From JBAYDV01 sp041668045 (GTDB taxonomy: Bacteria > Bacteroidota > Bacteroidia > Bacteroidales > UBA932): a DNA stretch of 23,058 nucleotides. The first letter of the stretch is position 1. Each line of letters begins with the position of its first letter. Positions 15,968-22,768 of this stretch are shown piece after piece. Position numbers and translations under genes: made by a program. The DNA is taken from the NCBI GenBank assembly GCA_041668045.1, contig JBAYDV010000026.1, positions 1 to 23,058 of the forward strand, read 5' to 3'. Under the pieces are notes generated by a model. That model searched no databases and had not been told where the DNA came from. It worked only from the letters and a program-made list of their open reading frames with translations.

Positions 15968-17248
15968 ATGAAAAAAGATTCACAAATATCTGATTTGATT
16001 AAGCAAGAAGAAAATCGTCAGAAAAAAGGCTTGGAGCTAATCGCTTCTGAAAATTTCGTAACAGATCAAGTGCTAAATGCTATGGGATCTGTAATGACTA
16101 ATAAATATGCAGAGGGCTATCCTGGGCATAGATATTATGGTGGTTGTGAAATAGTTGACCAATCTGAACAATTAGCTATCGACAGATTATGTAAACTGTT
16201 TGATGCTGAATATGCTAATGTTCAACCTCACTCTGGCGCTCAAGCTAATATGGCGATATATTTGACTTGTTTAAAACCAGGAGATACATTTATGGGCTTG
16301 GATTTATCACATGGTGGACATTTAACTCATGGATCACCTGTTAACATGTCAGGTATTATCTATAACCCAGTAGCTTATGGAGTGAATCAAAAGACTGGAT
16401 TGATTGATTATGATGAGATGGAAGCCAAGGCATTAAAATATAAACCTAAAATGATTATTGGTGGTGCTTCTGCTTATTCTCGTGAATGGGATTGGGAAAG
16501 AATGCGTGCTATAGCAGATAAGATTCATGCTATACTTTGGGTTGATATGGCTCATCCAGCAGGTCTTATAGCAGCAGGTTTATTAAAGAATCCTGTTAAA
16601 TACGCTCACATCGTCACTTCTACTACACACAAGACTCTTAGAGGTCCTCGTGGTGGAGTTATTCTTCTAGGAAAAGATTTTGAGAATCCTTGGGGTTTAA
16701 AGACTAAAAAAGGTGTTACTAAGAAAATGTCAACTTTATTAAATTCAGCTGTATTCCCAGGTGAACAAGGTGGACCACTAGAACACGTAATAGCAGCTAA
16801 AGCTGTTGCTTTCTACGAAGCTCTTCAACCTGAATTTAAACAATATCAAATTCAAGTTCAGAAAAACGCGAAAGTTATGTGTGATGAATTTTTGAAAAGA
16901 GGTTATGATGTAGTTTCTGGAGGTACAGATAATCATCTTATGCTAATCGATCTTAGAAGTAAATTCCCAGATCTTACAGGTAAAGTAGCAGAAAAAGTAT
17001 TGGTTAGAGCTGATATAACATTAAATAAAAATATGGTTCCATTCGATAGTCGTTCTCCTTTCCAAACTTCTGGTTTTAGAGTTGGAACCCCAGCAATTAC
17101 CTCAAGAGGTCTTGTTGAGTCTGACATGCCTAAAGTAGTAGAGCTTATAGATAGAGTACTTGAAGACGTAGAAAATGAAGATGTAATTACAGCTGTACGT
17201 AAAGAAGTAAATGAGATGATGAGTAATCGTCCTCTTAATGCTTGGTAG
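15968..17248 (+). CDS. glyA: Serine hydroxymethyltransferase
   Basis: PLP enzyme interconverting serine plus tetrahydrofolate with glycine plus 5,10-methylene-tetrahydrofolate, the main source of one-carbon units. The 426-residue length is normal. Visible hallmarks are LIASENFVTDQVL, EGYPGHRYYGGCE, QPHSGAQANMAIY, and the PLP lysine K222 in STTHKTLRGPRGG. The C-terminal FRVGTPAITSRG motif is present. It is a single-gene unit: divergent from the TrmH-like gene with a 57-base spacer, and ending in a terminator hairpin before the convergent YgjP-like gene. Confidence 0.97.
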   Translation: MKKDSQISDLIKQEENRQKKGLELIASENFVTDQVLNAMGSVMTNKYAEGYPGHRYYGGCEIVDQSEQLAIDRLCKLFDAEYANVQPHSGAQANMAIYLTCLKPGDTFMGLDLSHGGHLTHGSPVNMSGIIYNPVAYGVNQKTGLIDYDEMEAKALKYKPKMIIGGASAYSREWDWERMRAIADKIHAILWVDMAHPAGLIAAGLLKNPVKYAHIVTSTTHKTLRGPRGGVILLGKDFENPWGLKTKKGVTKKMSTLLNSAVFPGEQGGPLEHVIAAKAVAFYEALQPEFKQYQIQVQKNAKVMCDEFLKRGYDVVSGGTDNHLMLIDLRSKFPDLTGKVAEKVLVRADITLNKNMVPFDSRSPFQTSGFRVGTPAITSRGLVESDMPKVVELIDRVLEDVENEDVITAVRKEVNEMMSNRPLNAW

Positions 17249-17270
17249 AAAAATATATTTCAATTAATAT

Positions 17271-17304
17271 AAAAGAGATGTTCCTATAGAGCGTCTCTTT
17301 TTTT
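17271..17304 (+). terminator. Intrinsic terminator after glyA
   Basis: Ten-base stem AAAAGAGATG / CGTCTCTTTT (one G-T wobble) closing the 11-base loop TTCCTATAGAG, followed by a run of T to 17304. On the other strand the hairpin is followed by only four T, so termination of the convergent YgjP-like gene would be weaker. Confidence 0.8.
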
Positions 17305-17328
17305 ATATGTTATAGTTAAAGATTATTA

Positions 17329-17928
17329 CTAATATAAATGCCATTCAAGCAACTCTTTAGAGGCTCTTTCTTCTGTATATGAATTATTAGTATAATCCTT
17401 TAGAAGTCTGTCTAATTCTTTATGAAATCTAGGTCCATGATTCATATGATGTAGATGTACCAACTCATGTATCATAACTGAATCGGCTAAAATCTCAGGT
17501 AAATAAATTAATCTAATATTAAGATTTATATTCTTTTTGCTAGAGCAGCTACCCCAATTCGACTTATTATTTTTAATACAGACCCTATTATATTTAAAAC
17601 CATATTTCAGGGCAATATTAGCAAGACGTGGCTCGAGTATGAGCTTTGCCTCCTTTCTAGCATTTTCTATCTCTTTCTTAGTATTAAGAACAGGAAGAAC
17701 ATTTTGATGTTCTGCAATAAACTCTCTTCGGTTCTTCTGTTTTTCTAAAGTATTATTAATCCAACTTTCATTTTTAGCTATGAATTCTATGGCTCTATTA
17801 TAAGAAACGTGATAAGGAATAGACACCCTGATTTCTTCTTTTCGGATAGACAAACGAATATGCTTATTCCTTTTATTTTTAGATATCTTAATTTCTCCTA
17901 AATCTCTATGTGTGTATATTTTATCCAA
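17329..17928 (-). CDS. YgjP-like (DUF45) zinc metallopeptidase
   Basis: A 199-residue soluble protein of the YgjP/DUF45 family of zincin-like peptidases. The catalytic motif is HELVH (H154, E155, H158) with a downstream third ligand in NHGPRFHKEL; the preceding NKSNWGSCSSKKNINLN stretch is the family signature. Physiological substrates are not known. The start is forced: the only in-frame initiator before the first conserved block is TTG at 17928, with a stop codon two codons upstream and no ATG until residue 152. A well-formed promoter just upstream supports this. It is convergent with glyA and divergent from rpsO. Confidence 0.88.
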   Translation of the reverse strand: MDKIYTHRDLGEIKISKNKRNKHIRLSIRKEEIRVSIPYHVSYNRAIEFIAKNESWINNTLEKQKNRREFIAEHQNVLPVLNTKKEIENARKEAKLILEPRLANIALKYGFKYNRVCIKNNKSNWGSCSSKKNINLNIRLIYLPEILADSVMIHELVHLHHMNHGPRFHKELDRLLKDYTNNSYTEERASKELLEWHLY

Positions 17929-17952
17929 ATTTTAATTTATTAATCAATATTA

Positions 17953-17982
17953 CAAATATATGACAAATTTTTTCATATCAAA
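17953..17982 (-). promoter_or_regulatory. Promoter of the YgjP-like gene
   Basis: On the minus strand, TTTG (17979-17982), 18 bases, then TATATTTG (17953-17960): both the -33 and -7 elements of the Bacteroidota promoter. Expected transcription start is roughly 10 bases further, giving a leader of about 15-20 bases and supporting the TTG start at 17928. Confidence 0.65.
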
Positions 17983-17984
17983 TA

Positions 17985-18014
17985 TTGATTTCTCATATAA
18001 TTTATTTATATTTG
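17985..18014 (+). promoter_or_regulatory. Promoter of rpsO
   Basis: TTG (17985-17987), 19 bases, then TATATTTG (18007-18014), matching the Bacteroidota -33/-7 pattern. It lies back to back with the promoter of the divergent YgjP-like gene. Predicted leader before the rpsO ATG is about 35-40 bases. Confidence 0.65.
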
Positions 18015-18057
18015 CAAACCCAATTTTGGGATATAACATATTAATCAATTGCATATT

Positions 18058-18333
18058 ATGGCAGAATATTTAAACTCTGGCAAAAAGCAAGAGATTTTCG
18101 GACAATACGGGAAGTCTAATACAGACACCGGCTCAGCTGAGAGTCAGATTGCTCTATTTTCCTACCGTATCGATCACCTTACTCAACACCTTAAAGAGAA
18201 TAAAAAGGACACAGGTACTCACCGTTCTCTTTTAAGATTAGTAGGTAAGAGACGTCGCCTTCTAGATTATCTAAAGGAAAAGGACATTGAGAGATACAGA
18301 GGAATCGTGAAGGCGCTTAACCTTCGTAAGTAG
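18058..18333 (+). CDS. rpsO: 30S ribosomal protein S15
   Basis: Small-subunit ribosomal protein that binds the 16S rRNA central domain early in assembly. The 91-residue sequence is close to the usual 89 and has the typical S15 features: DTGSAESQIALFSYRIDHLTQHL, then KDTGTHRSLLRLVGKRRRLLDYL and a basic C-terminus. An in-frame TTG at 18049 would add three residues; the ATG at 18058 (MAEYLNSGKK) is preferred. Codon choice includes more GC-ending codons (ACC, GGC, CGC, CTT) than its neighbours, as expected for a highly expressed gene. It precedes pnp, as in many bacteria. Confidence 0.97.
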   Translation: MAEYLNSGKKQEIFGQYGKSNTDTGSAESQIALFSYRIDHLTQHLKENKKDTGTHRSLLRLVGKRRRLLDYLKEKDIERYRGIVKALNLRK

Positions 18334-18339
18334 AAAGAC

Positions 18340-18373
18340 AAAGGTTGTTCTTGTTTATAGAACAGCCTTTTTT
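18340..18373 (+). terminator. Terminator-like hairpin between rpsO and pnp
   Basis: AAAGGTTGTTC / GAACAGCCTTT forms an 11-base stem (one G-T wobble) closing a nine-base loop, followed by further T. It sits seven bases after the rpsO stop. As no TAnnTTTG box is seen before pnp, pnp may depend on partial read-through, as known for E. coli rpsO-pnp. Confidence 0.8.
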
Positions 18374-18389
18374 GTTATTAAATTAATTA

Positions 18390-18404
18390 CTCCCATAGGG
18401 GGAG
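18390..18404 (+). other. Small GC-rich hairpin in the pnp leader
   Basis: CTCCC (18390-18394) and GGGAG (18400-18404) can pair around the loop ATAGG. The GC content stands out in an otherwise AT-rich 48-base stretch between the terminator and pnp. It is 17 bases before the pnp ATG and could hold a purine-rich GGGGGAGAG string near the start. Function is not known. Confidence 0.35.
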
Positions 18405-18421
18405 AGCTGAAAAAATATTAT

Positions 18422-20773
18422 ATGAATATAGTAAAAAAAACTATCACGTTAGACGATGGTAGAACAATTGAAATCGAGACTGGTAAGTTAGCCAAACAGG
18501 CTGATGGTTCCGTAGTCGTTAAGATGGGTAACACTATGTTACTCGCTGCTGTTACTTGTGCTAAAGACGCAAAAGAAGATGTCGACTTTATGCCTCTACA
18601 AGTTGATTATAAAGAAAAATATGCTGCTGCAGGTCGCTATCCAGGTGGTTTTATGAAAAGAGAAGGACGTGCATCTGATTATGAAGTATTAATAGCTAGA
18701 CTTATTGATAGAGCATTACGTCCTTTATTTCCAGCTGATTTCCATGCTGAAGTTTACGTATTCGTTAATTTAATATCCGCTGATAAAGATATACAACCAG
18801 ATGCATTAGCTGGATTAGCTGCCTCTGCTGCCTTAGCTGTTAGTGATATTCCTATTGAAGCTCCTATCTCAGAAGTAAGAGTTGCTCGTAAAGATGGTAA
18901 ATTTATCATTAATCCTAACTTCTCTCAGATGGAAGGAACGGATATCGATATAATGGTAGCTGCTACTTACGACAATATCATGATGGTAGAGGGTGAGATG
19001 AATGAGGTTAGCGAAAAAGACATGCTTGATGCGATTAAATTCGCTCACGAAACTATAAAAATTCAATGTAAAGCTCAGTTAGAGTTAGCCGAAGAAGTAG
19101 GAAGTACTGTAAAAAGAACTTATTGCCATGAAGTTAATGATGAAGAACTTAAAGCTGAAGTTGAAAAATATTGCTATGATAAATGTTATGCAATAGCTAA
19201 AAGTGGTATAGGTAAACACGAAAGAGAAGATGCCTTTAGTGCTTTAAAAGAAGAATTCATGCAAACTATTCCTGAAGAAGAAAGAGCTGAGAAAGAAGGA
19301 ATGGTAAATAGATATTATGGTTCAGTAGAAAAAGAATCTATGAGACGCATGATCCTTGACGAAAAACAACGTCTTGATGGTCGTAAACTAGATGAGGTTC
19401 GTCCTATTTGGTGTGAAGTAGGTTATCTTCCAGGAGCACATGGCTCTGCTATTTTCACTCGTGGAGAAACTCAATCTTTAGCTACTGTAACTCTAGGTTC
19501 TAAAATGGATATGAAAGAAACTGATGCAGTTCTTGCTAAAGAAACTCAACAGTTTGTTTTACATTATAATTTCCCTCCATATTCAACAGGAGAAGCTAAA
19601 GCTCAAAGAGGAGTTGGTCGTAGAGAAGTAGGTCATGGTAATTTAGCTATGCGTGCTCTAAAACCAATGGTTCCATTGGCTCCAGAAAATCCTTATGCAG
19701 TACGTGTTGTTTCAGACATCCTTGAATCTAATGGTTCATCATCAATGGCTACTGTTTGTGCAGGAACACTTGCTTTAATGGATGCAGGAATTAAATTAAA
19801 GAAACCAGTAGCTGGTATAGCTATGGGACTTATCTCTGATGATAAATCTGATAAATATTCTATTCTTACAGATATCTTAGGTGATGAAGATCATTTAGGA
19901 GATATGGACTTTAAGGTAACAGGTACTAAAGATGGTATAACTGCTACTCAAATGGATATAAAAGTAGATGGTCTTTCATACTCTGTTCTTGAGGAAGCTC
20001 TTGAACAAGCACGTAAAGGTCGTGAACATATAATGGGTGAGATGATGAAAACTATCTCTACACCTCGTGAAGAATTAAACTCAAATGTTCCTCGTCTTAA
20101 ACAAATTACTATTCCTTCTGATTTTATAGGAGCAGTAATTGGTAAAGGTGGTGAGACTATCCAAGATATACAAAAAACTACTGGAGCCACAGTTACTATT
20201 ACTGAAGGTGACGGTGTAGGTATTGTTGATATCTTTGGAGATAACAAAGAATGTATGGATGCTGCATTAGCTAGAATAGATGCTATAACTACAGTTCCTG
20301 AAGTTGGTGAGACTTATCACGGTAAAGTAGTTTCAATTCTTGATTTTGGAGCTTTCGTAGAAATACTTCCTGGTAAAGAAGGTTTACTTCATATATCAGA
20401 ACTTGATTATAAGAAAATTGATAAAGTTGAAGATGTATTGAAGGTCGGAGATGAAGTTGATGTTAAACTTTTAGAAGTAGATAAGAGATCTGGAAAGATG
20501 CGTCTTTCTAAAAAAGCATTAATGGAAAAACCTGAGGGATGGGTTGAACCAGAAAGAAGACCAAGAAATAATGACAGACGTAATAATGGACGTCGTGATG
20601 ATCATAGAGGAGGTTACCGTAGAGATGACCGTCGTGACGATCGCAGAGGAAATTATCGCAGAGATGACCGTCGTGATGATCGTAGAGATGATCGTCGATC
20701 TTCAGATGCTCCAAAAGCTGAAAAGAATACTCCAGCACCAGAAGCACCTAAAACAGATTCTTCGGCAGAATAA
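18422..20773 (+). CDS. pnp: Polyribonucleotide nucleotidyltransferase (PNPase)
   Basis: Phosphorolytic 3'-5' exoribonuclease that trims and degrades RNA, normally a ring-shaped trimer in the degradosome. The 783-residue protein has the first RNase PH domain (about 10-145), an all-helical domain (about 240-320), the second, catalytic RNase PH domain (about 330-545; ESNGSSSMATVCAGTLALMD and MDFKVTGTKDG), a KH domain (about 565-620; GKGG at 574-577) and an S1 domain (about 629-700). Beyond that, an 80-residue tail not found in E. coli PNPase (711 aa) contains RRDDRRDDRR-type repeats (about 720-757) and an Ala/Pro/Glu end. It follows rpsO and ends at a strong terminator. Confidence 0.97.
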   Translation: MNIVKKTITLDDGRTIEIETGKLAKQADGSVVVKMGNTMLLAAVTCAKDAKEDVDFMPLQVDYKEKYAAAGRYPGGFMKREGRASDYEVLIARLIDRALRPLFPADFHAEVYVFVNLISADKDIQPDALAGLAASAALAVSDIPIEAPISEVRVARKDGKFIINPNFSQMEGTDIDIMVAATYDNIMMVEGEMNEVSEKDMLDAIKFAHETIKIQCKAQLELAEEVGSTVKRTYCHEVNDEELKAEVEKYCYDKCYAIAKSGIGKHEREDAFSALKEEFMQTIPEEERAEKEGMVNRYYGSVEKESMRRMILDEKQRLDGRKLDEVRPIWCEVGYLPGAHGSAIFTRGETQSLATVTLGSKMDMKETDAVLAKETQQFVLHYNFPPYSTGEAKAQRGVGRREVGHGNLAMRALKPMVPLAPENPYAVRVVSDILESNGSSSMATVCAGTLALMDAGIKLKKPVAGIAMGLISDDKSDKYSILTDILGDEDHLGDMDFKVTGTKDGITATQMDIKVDGLSYSVLEEALEQARKGREHIMGEMMKTISTPREELNSNVPRLKQITIPSDFIGAVIGKGGETIQDIQKTTGATVTITEGDGVGIVDIFGDNKECMDAALARIDAITTVPEVGETYHGKVVSILDFGAFVEILPGKEGLLHISELDYKKIDKVEDVLKVGDEVDVKLLEVDKRSGKMRLSKKALMEKPEGWVEPERRPRNNDRRNNGRRDDHRGGYRRDDRRDDRRGNYRRDDRRDDRRDDRRSSDAPKAEKNTPAPEAPKTDSSAE
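20580..20700 (+). repeat. In-frame Arg/Asp repeats in the pnp tail
   Basis: Imperfect tandem DNA repeats encode two near-identical units of the form G-x-Y-RRDDRRDDRR (about 39 bases each), flanked by partial units (RRDDHRG before, RRDDRRSS after). Base differences between units are mostly at third codon positions (GACCGT/GATCGT, CGTGAC/CGTGAT), so the peptide rather than the DNA appears to be maintained. Confidence 0.75.
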
Positions 20774-20792
20774 ATAATCCTAAAATAGATAT

Positions 20793-20831
20793 AAAAAAAG
20801 GTATGCCATTTAAATGACATACCTTTTTTTT
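20793..20831. terminator. Bidirectional intrinsic terminator after pnp
   Basis: AAAAAAAGGTATG pairs with CATACCTTTTTTT; after one mismatch the inner CATTTAAATG is a perfect palindrome, so the hairpin can extend almost to its tip. T-runs follow on both strands, suiting termination both of pnp and of the convergent small gene at 20948-21241. Confidence 0.85.
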
Positions 20832-20947
20832 ATGCTAGGTCAGGTAGCAGAGTATAAATTTTTATGTTAGACTTCAAATAACTGATTTACAGCGAATTAT
20901 AAAATAGAATAAAAATTTGCTAGTTGCTAGCTGACCTAGCATAAAAA
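20827..20947. repeat. 121-base imperfect inverted repeat between pnp and a convergent gene
   Basis: The arms are 20827-20865 and 20909-20947. The outer 17 bases are a perfect inverted match (TTTTTATGCTAGGTCAG against its complement); then one mismatch, five matches (TAGCA), a six-base internal loop and ten matches (AAATTTTTAT), 32 of 39 positions in all. The centre is 43 bases of AT-rich sequence. The right arm also holds a perfect tandem TTGCTAG pair (20917-20930). The left end merges with the T-run of the pnp terminator and the right end stops at the stop codon of the convergent gene. No coding potential is seen. It could be a miniature mobile element, an extended 3'-end structure or a small RNA. 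Confidence 0.75.
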
Positions 20948-21241
20948 TTATTCTGCTTTTTTAGCTTCTGAATTTACTACAGCACTTAATTTATCATAAG
21001 TTTTGTCTAGTCCTGAGAAAAAGTCTTTGTGTAACTTATTAAAATATGCTTTTATATTCTCTTTATCAGGATGATTGATTTGATGGTAAATATCGTTTCT
21101 TAAATCTATAGCCTCATTTACAAGACCCATTATTTGATTTTCTTTTTCTTCATCATGAGAAAAATTAAGACTAATAAGTGCATCTGAAAGAAACTCATCA
21201 ATCATAAAATCAATATCTTTCTTAAATACTCTAACGTTCAT
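20948..21241 (-). CDS. Small conserved-type hypothetical protein
   Basis: A 97-residue soluble, mostly helical protein that I cannot assign to a named family, although it resembles short uncharacterised proteins common in Bacteroidales. The N-terminus (MNVRVFKKDIDFMIDEFLSD) starts at ATG and is followed by charged helices; ELRND-like AIDLRNDIYHQINHPD and KLHKDFFSGLDKTYDKL are the most distinctive stretches. There are no cysteines, membrane segments or signal peptide. Its own TACATTTG promoter box lies upstream, and it is divergent from the YhcH-like gene. The ATG start, good codon use and the promoter support a real gene. Confidence 0.75.
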   Translation of the reverse strand: MNVRVFKKDIDFMIDEFLSDALISLNFSHDEEKENQIMGLVNEAIDLRNDIYHQINHPDKENIKAYFNKLHKDFFSGLDKTYDKLSAVVNSEAKKAE

Positions 21242-21289
21242 GTTTTTATTATTTAATAAGTTAATATTTATCTTTTACAGTAATTTATA

Positions 21290-21297
21290 CAAATGTA
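21290..21297 (-). promoter_or_regulatory. Putative -7 box of the small hypothetical gene
   Basis: TACATTTG on the minus strand matches TAnnTTTG, about 50 bases before the ATG at 21241. It almost touches the oppositely directed box at 21311-21318, so the two promoters share the same spacer. Confidence 0.45.
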
Positions 21298-21310
21298 CCT
21301 ATTTTTTTGC

Positions 21311-21318
21311 TAATTTTG
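21311..21318 (+). promoter_or_regulatory. Putative -7 box of the YhcH-like / radical SAM operon
   Basis: TAATTTTG matches TAnnTTTG and lies 19 bases before the ATG at 21337, implying a leader of only about ten bases. No good -33 element is visible. Confidence 0.45.
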
Positions 21319-21336
21319 TTTAAAATATAACAAATT

Positions 21337-21789
21337 ATGATTTTAGACTCTTTAAATAGTTTTGAACGTTATTCAGATTTACATAAAGGATTTGATAAGG
21401 TTTACAGTTTTCTTAAAAACAACGATATTAAAAAATTAGAACCTGGAGAATATTCAATACAAGAAAATGATATTAAGTGTATTATTTGGGAAGGAAAAGG
21501 AAAAGGAACGAAGCAAGCTCCTAAAATGGAAGTACACGATTCTTTTATTGATATACAAGTTCTTCTAGATGGCTCTGAATCTTTTGGTATGAAAGATAGA
21601 ATGTTATGTGACGATAAGAAATTTACACCTTATGATGCAGAACATGATATAGCTTTTACAGATGAAACACCTGATAATTTTATAAATCTTGGTATAGATA
21701 ATTTTATTATTTTTTTTCCTAAGGATGCTCATGCCCCATTAATAGGAGATGGAGATATTAGAAAAGCTATATTCAAAGTACGATATTAA
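21337..21789 (+). CDS. YhcH/YjgK/YiaL (DUF386) family protein
   Basis: A 150-residue cytosolic cupin-like protein of the DUF386 family, which includes E. coli YhcH (sialic-acid operon), YiaL and the biofilm protein TabA. Visible family features are the KLEPGEYSIQENDI segment, MEVHDSFIDIQVLLDGSESFG with likely metal-binding His/Asp, and FFPKDAHAPLIGDG near the C-terminus with two further histidine-containing positions. Members are thought to act on sugars or sugar acids, but no sugar catabolic genes are near, so the substrate is open. It is followed after three bases by a radical SAM gene, apparently in the same operon. Confidence 0.88.
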   Translation: MILDSLNSFERYSDLHKGFDKVYSFLKNNDIKKLEPGEYSIQENDIKCIIWEGKGKGTKQAPKMEVHDSFIDIQVLLDGSESFGMKDRMLCDDKKFTPYDAEHDIAFTDETPDNFINLGIDNFIIFFPKDAHAPLIGDGDIRKAIFKVRY

Positions 21790-21792
21790 TAG

Positions 21793-22719
21793 ATGATAGA
21801 GGATAAACGATATAATTCTTTCGTTGGATATTTTAAAAAAAAATATGGGTCTCGTCTGCAGAAAGTAGTAATAGATGCTGGTTTTACATGTCCTAATAGA
21901 GATGGAAAAGTAGGGTTTGGCGGATGTACTTACTGCGATAATGCTTCATTCCATCCTAATTATAGTACTAATGATAAGGATATTATAAAACAGATAGATG
22001 AAGGTATAGAATTCCATAGAAGAAGATATAAACATACAACGAAATATTTAGCTTATTTTCAACCTTATTCTAATACATACGCTCCTTTAGATTATTTAAA
22101 AAAAGTTTATGAAGAGGCATTATCACATCCTCAAGTAGTAGGTATTGTTGTAGGTACTAGACCGGATTGTGTTGATGAACAAAAACTAGATTATTTAGCA
22201 GAGCTTGCTAAAAAATATGTTGTAATAGTCGAATATGGTATTGAGTCTGTTTACGATAAAACATTAAAACGAATAAATAGAGGTCATACTTTTTCTGAAG
22301 TTAAGAAAGCTGCTAAAATGACTGCAGATAGAGGATTGCAACAAGGAGCCCATATAATTTTTGGTCTTCCTGGTGAGACGAAAGAGGATATGATGAATTA
22401 TGCTTCATTTATTAATGATTTACCATTGTCTTCTTTAAAAATTCACCAATTACAAATAATTAGAGGTACGAAGATGGAACGAGAATTTCTCATGCATCGT
22501 GAAGATTTCGTAGAATTTGGATTGGATGAATATATTGATTTTATAGTTGATTTCTTAGAATGTTTGAGACCTGATTTATATATTGAACGTATAGCAGGAG
22601 AGGTTCCTCCTCGTTTTGTAAATGAAATGCCTTGGGGAAAAGTGCGAAATCTCGATTTATTGCATATGTTGGATAAGAGGTTGGAGGAGAGAGATACTTA
22701 TCAAGGAGCTAAGCTATAG
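21793..22719 (+). CDS. TIGR01212-family (YhcC-like) radical SAM protein
   Basis: A 308-residue radical S-adenosylmethionine protein. The cluster-binding cysteines are C33, C45 and C48 in TCPNRDGKVGFGGCTYCDN, the expanded C-x11-C-x2-C spacing that marks this family instead of the standard C-x3-C-x2-C. Other features are YFQPYSNTYAPLDYLKKVY, GTRPDCVDEQKLDYL, EYGIESVYDKTLKRINRGH and IFGLPGETKEDM, all typical of the family. Homologues resemble Elp3/MiaB-like enzymes, but the reaction and substrate are unknown. It is co-oriented with the YhcH-like gene three bases upstream. Length is normal. Confidence 0.9.
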   Translation: MIEDKRYNSFVGYFKKKYGSRLQKVVIDAGFTCPNRDGKVGFGGCTYCDNASFHPNYSTNDKDIIKQIDEGIEFHRRRYKHTTKYLAYFQPYSNTYAPLDYLKKVYEEALSHPQVVGIVVGTRPDCVDEQKLDYLAELAKKYVVIVEYGIESVYDKTLKRINRGHTFSEVKKAAKMTADRGLQQGAHIIFGLPGETKEDMMNYASFINDLPLSSLKIHQLQIIRGTKMEREFLMHREDFVEFGLDEYIDFIVDFLECLRPDLYIERIAGEVPPRFVNEMPWGKVRNLDLLHMLDKRLEERDTYQGAKL

Positions 22720-22768
22720 GATAAGTTATAGAGTATATAATTAGAATATTAAACCTAACAATATAATT

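Noticed and set aside
20580..20700. Possible CRISPR-like repeat array
   Set aside because: Repeats are in frame within pnp, lack unique spacers of constant length, and differ at third codon positions.
20544..20777. 77-codon open frame within the pnp 3' end and a matching minus-strand frame at 20508-20747
   Set aside because: Out-of-frame reading of the Arg/Asp repeat DNA; low-complexity products caused by the repeats, and the pnp frame is clearly the coding one.
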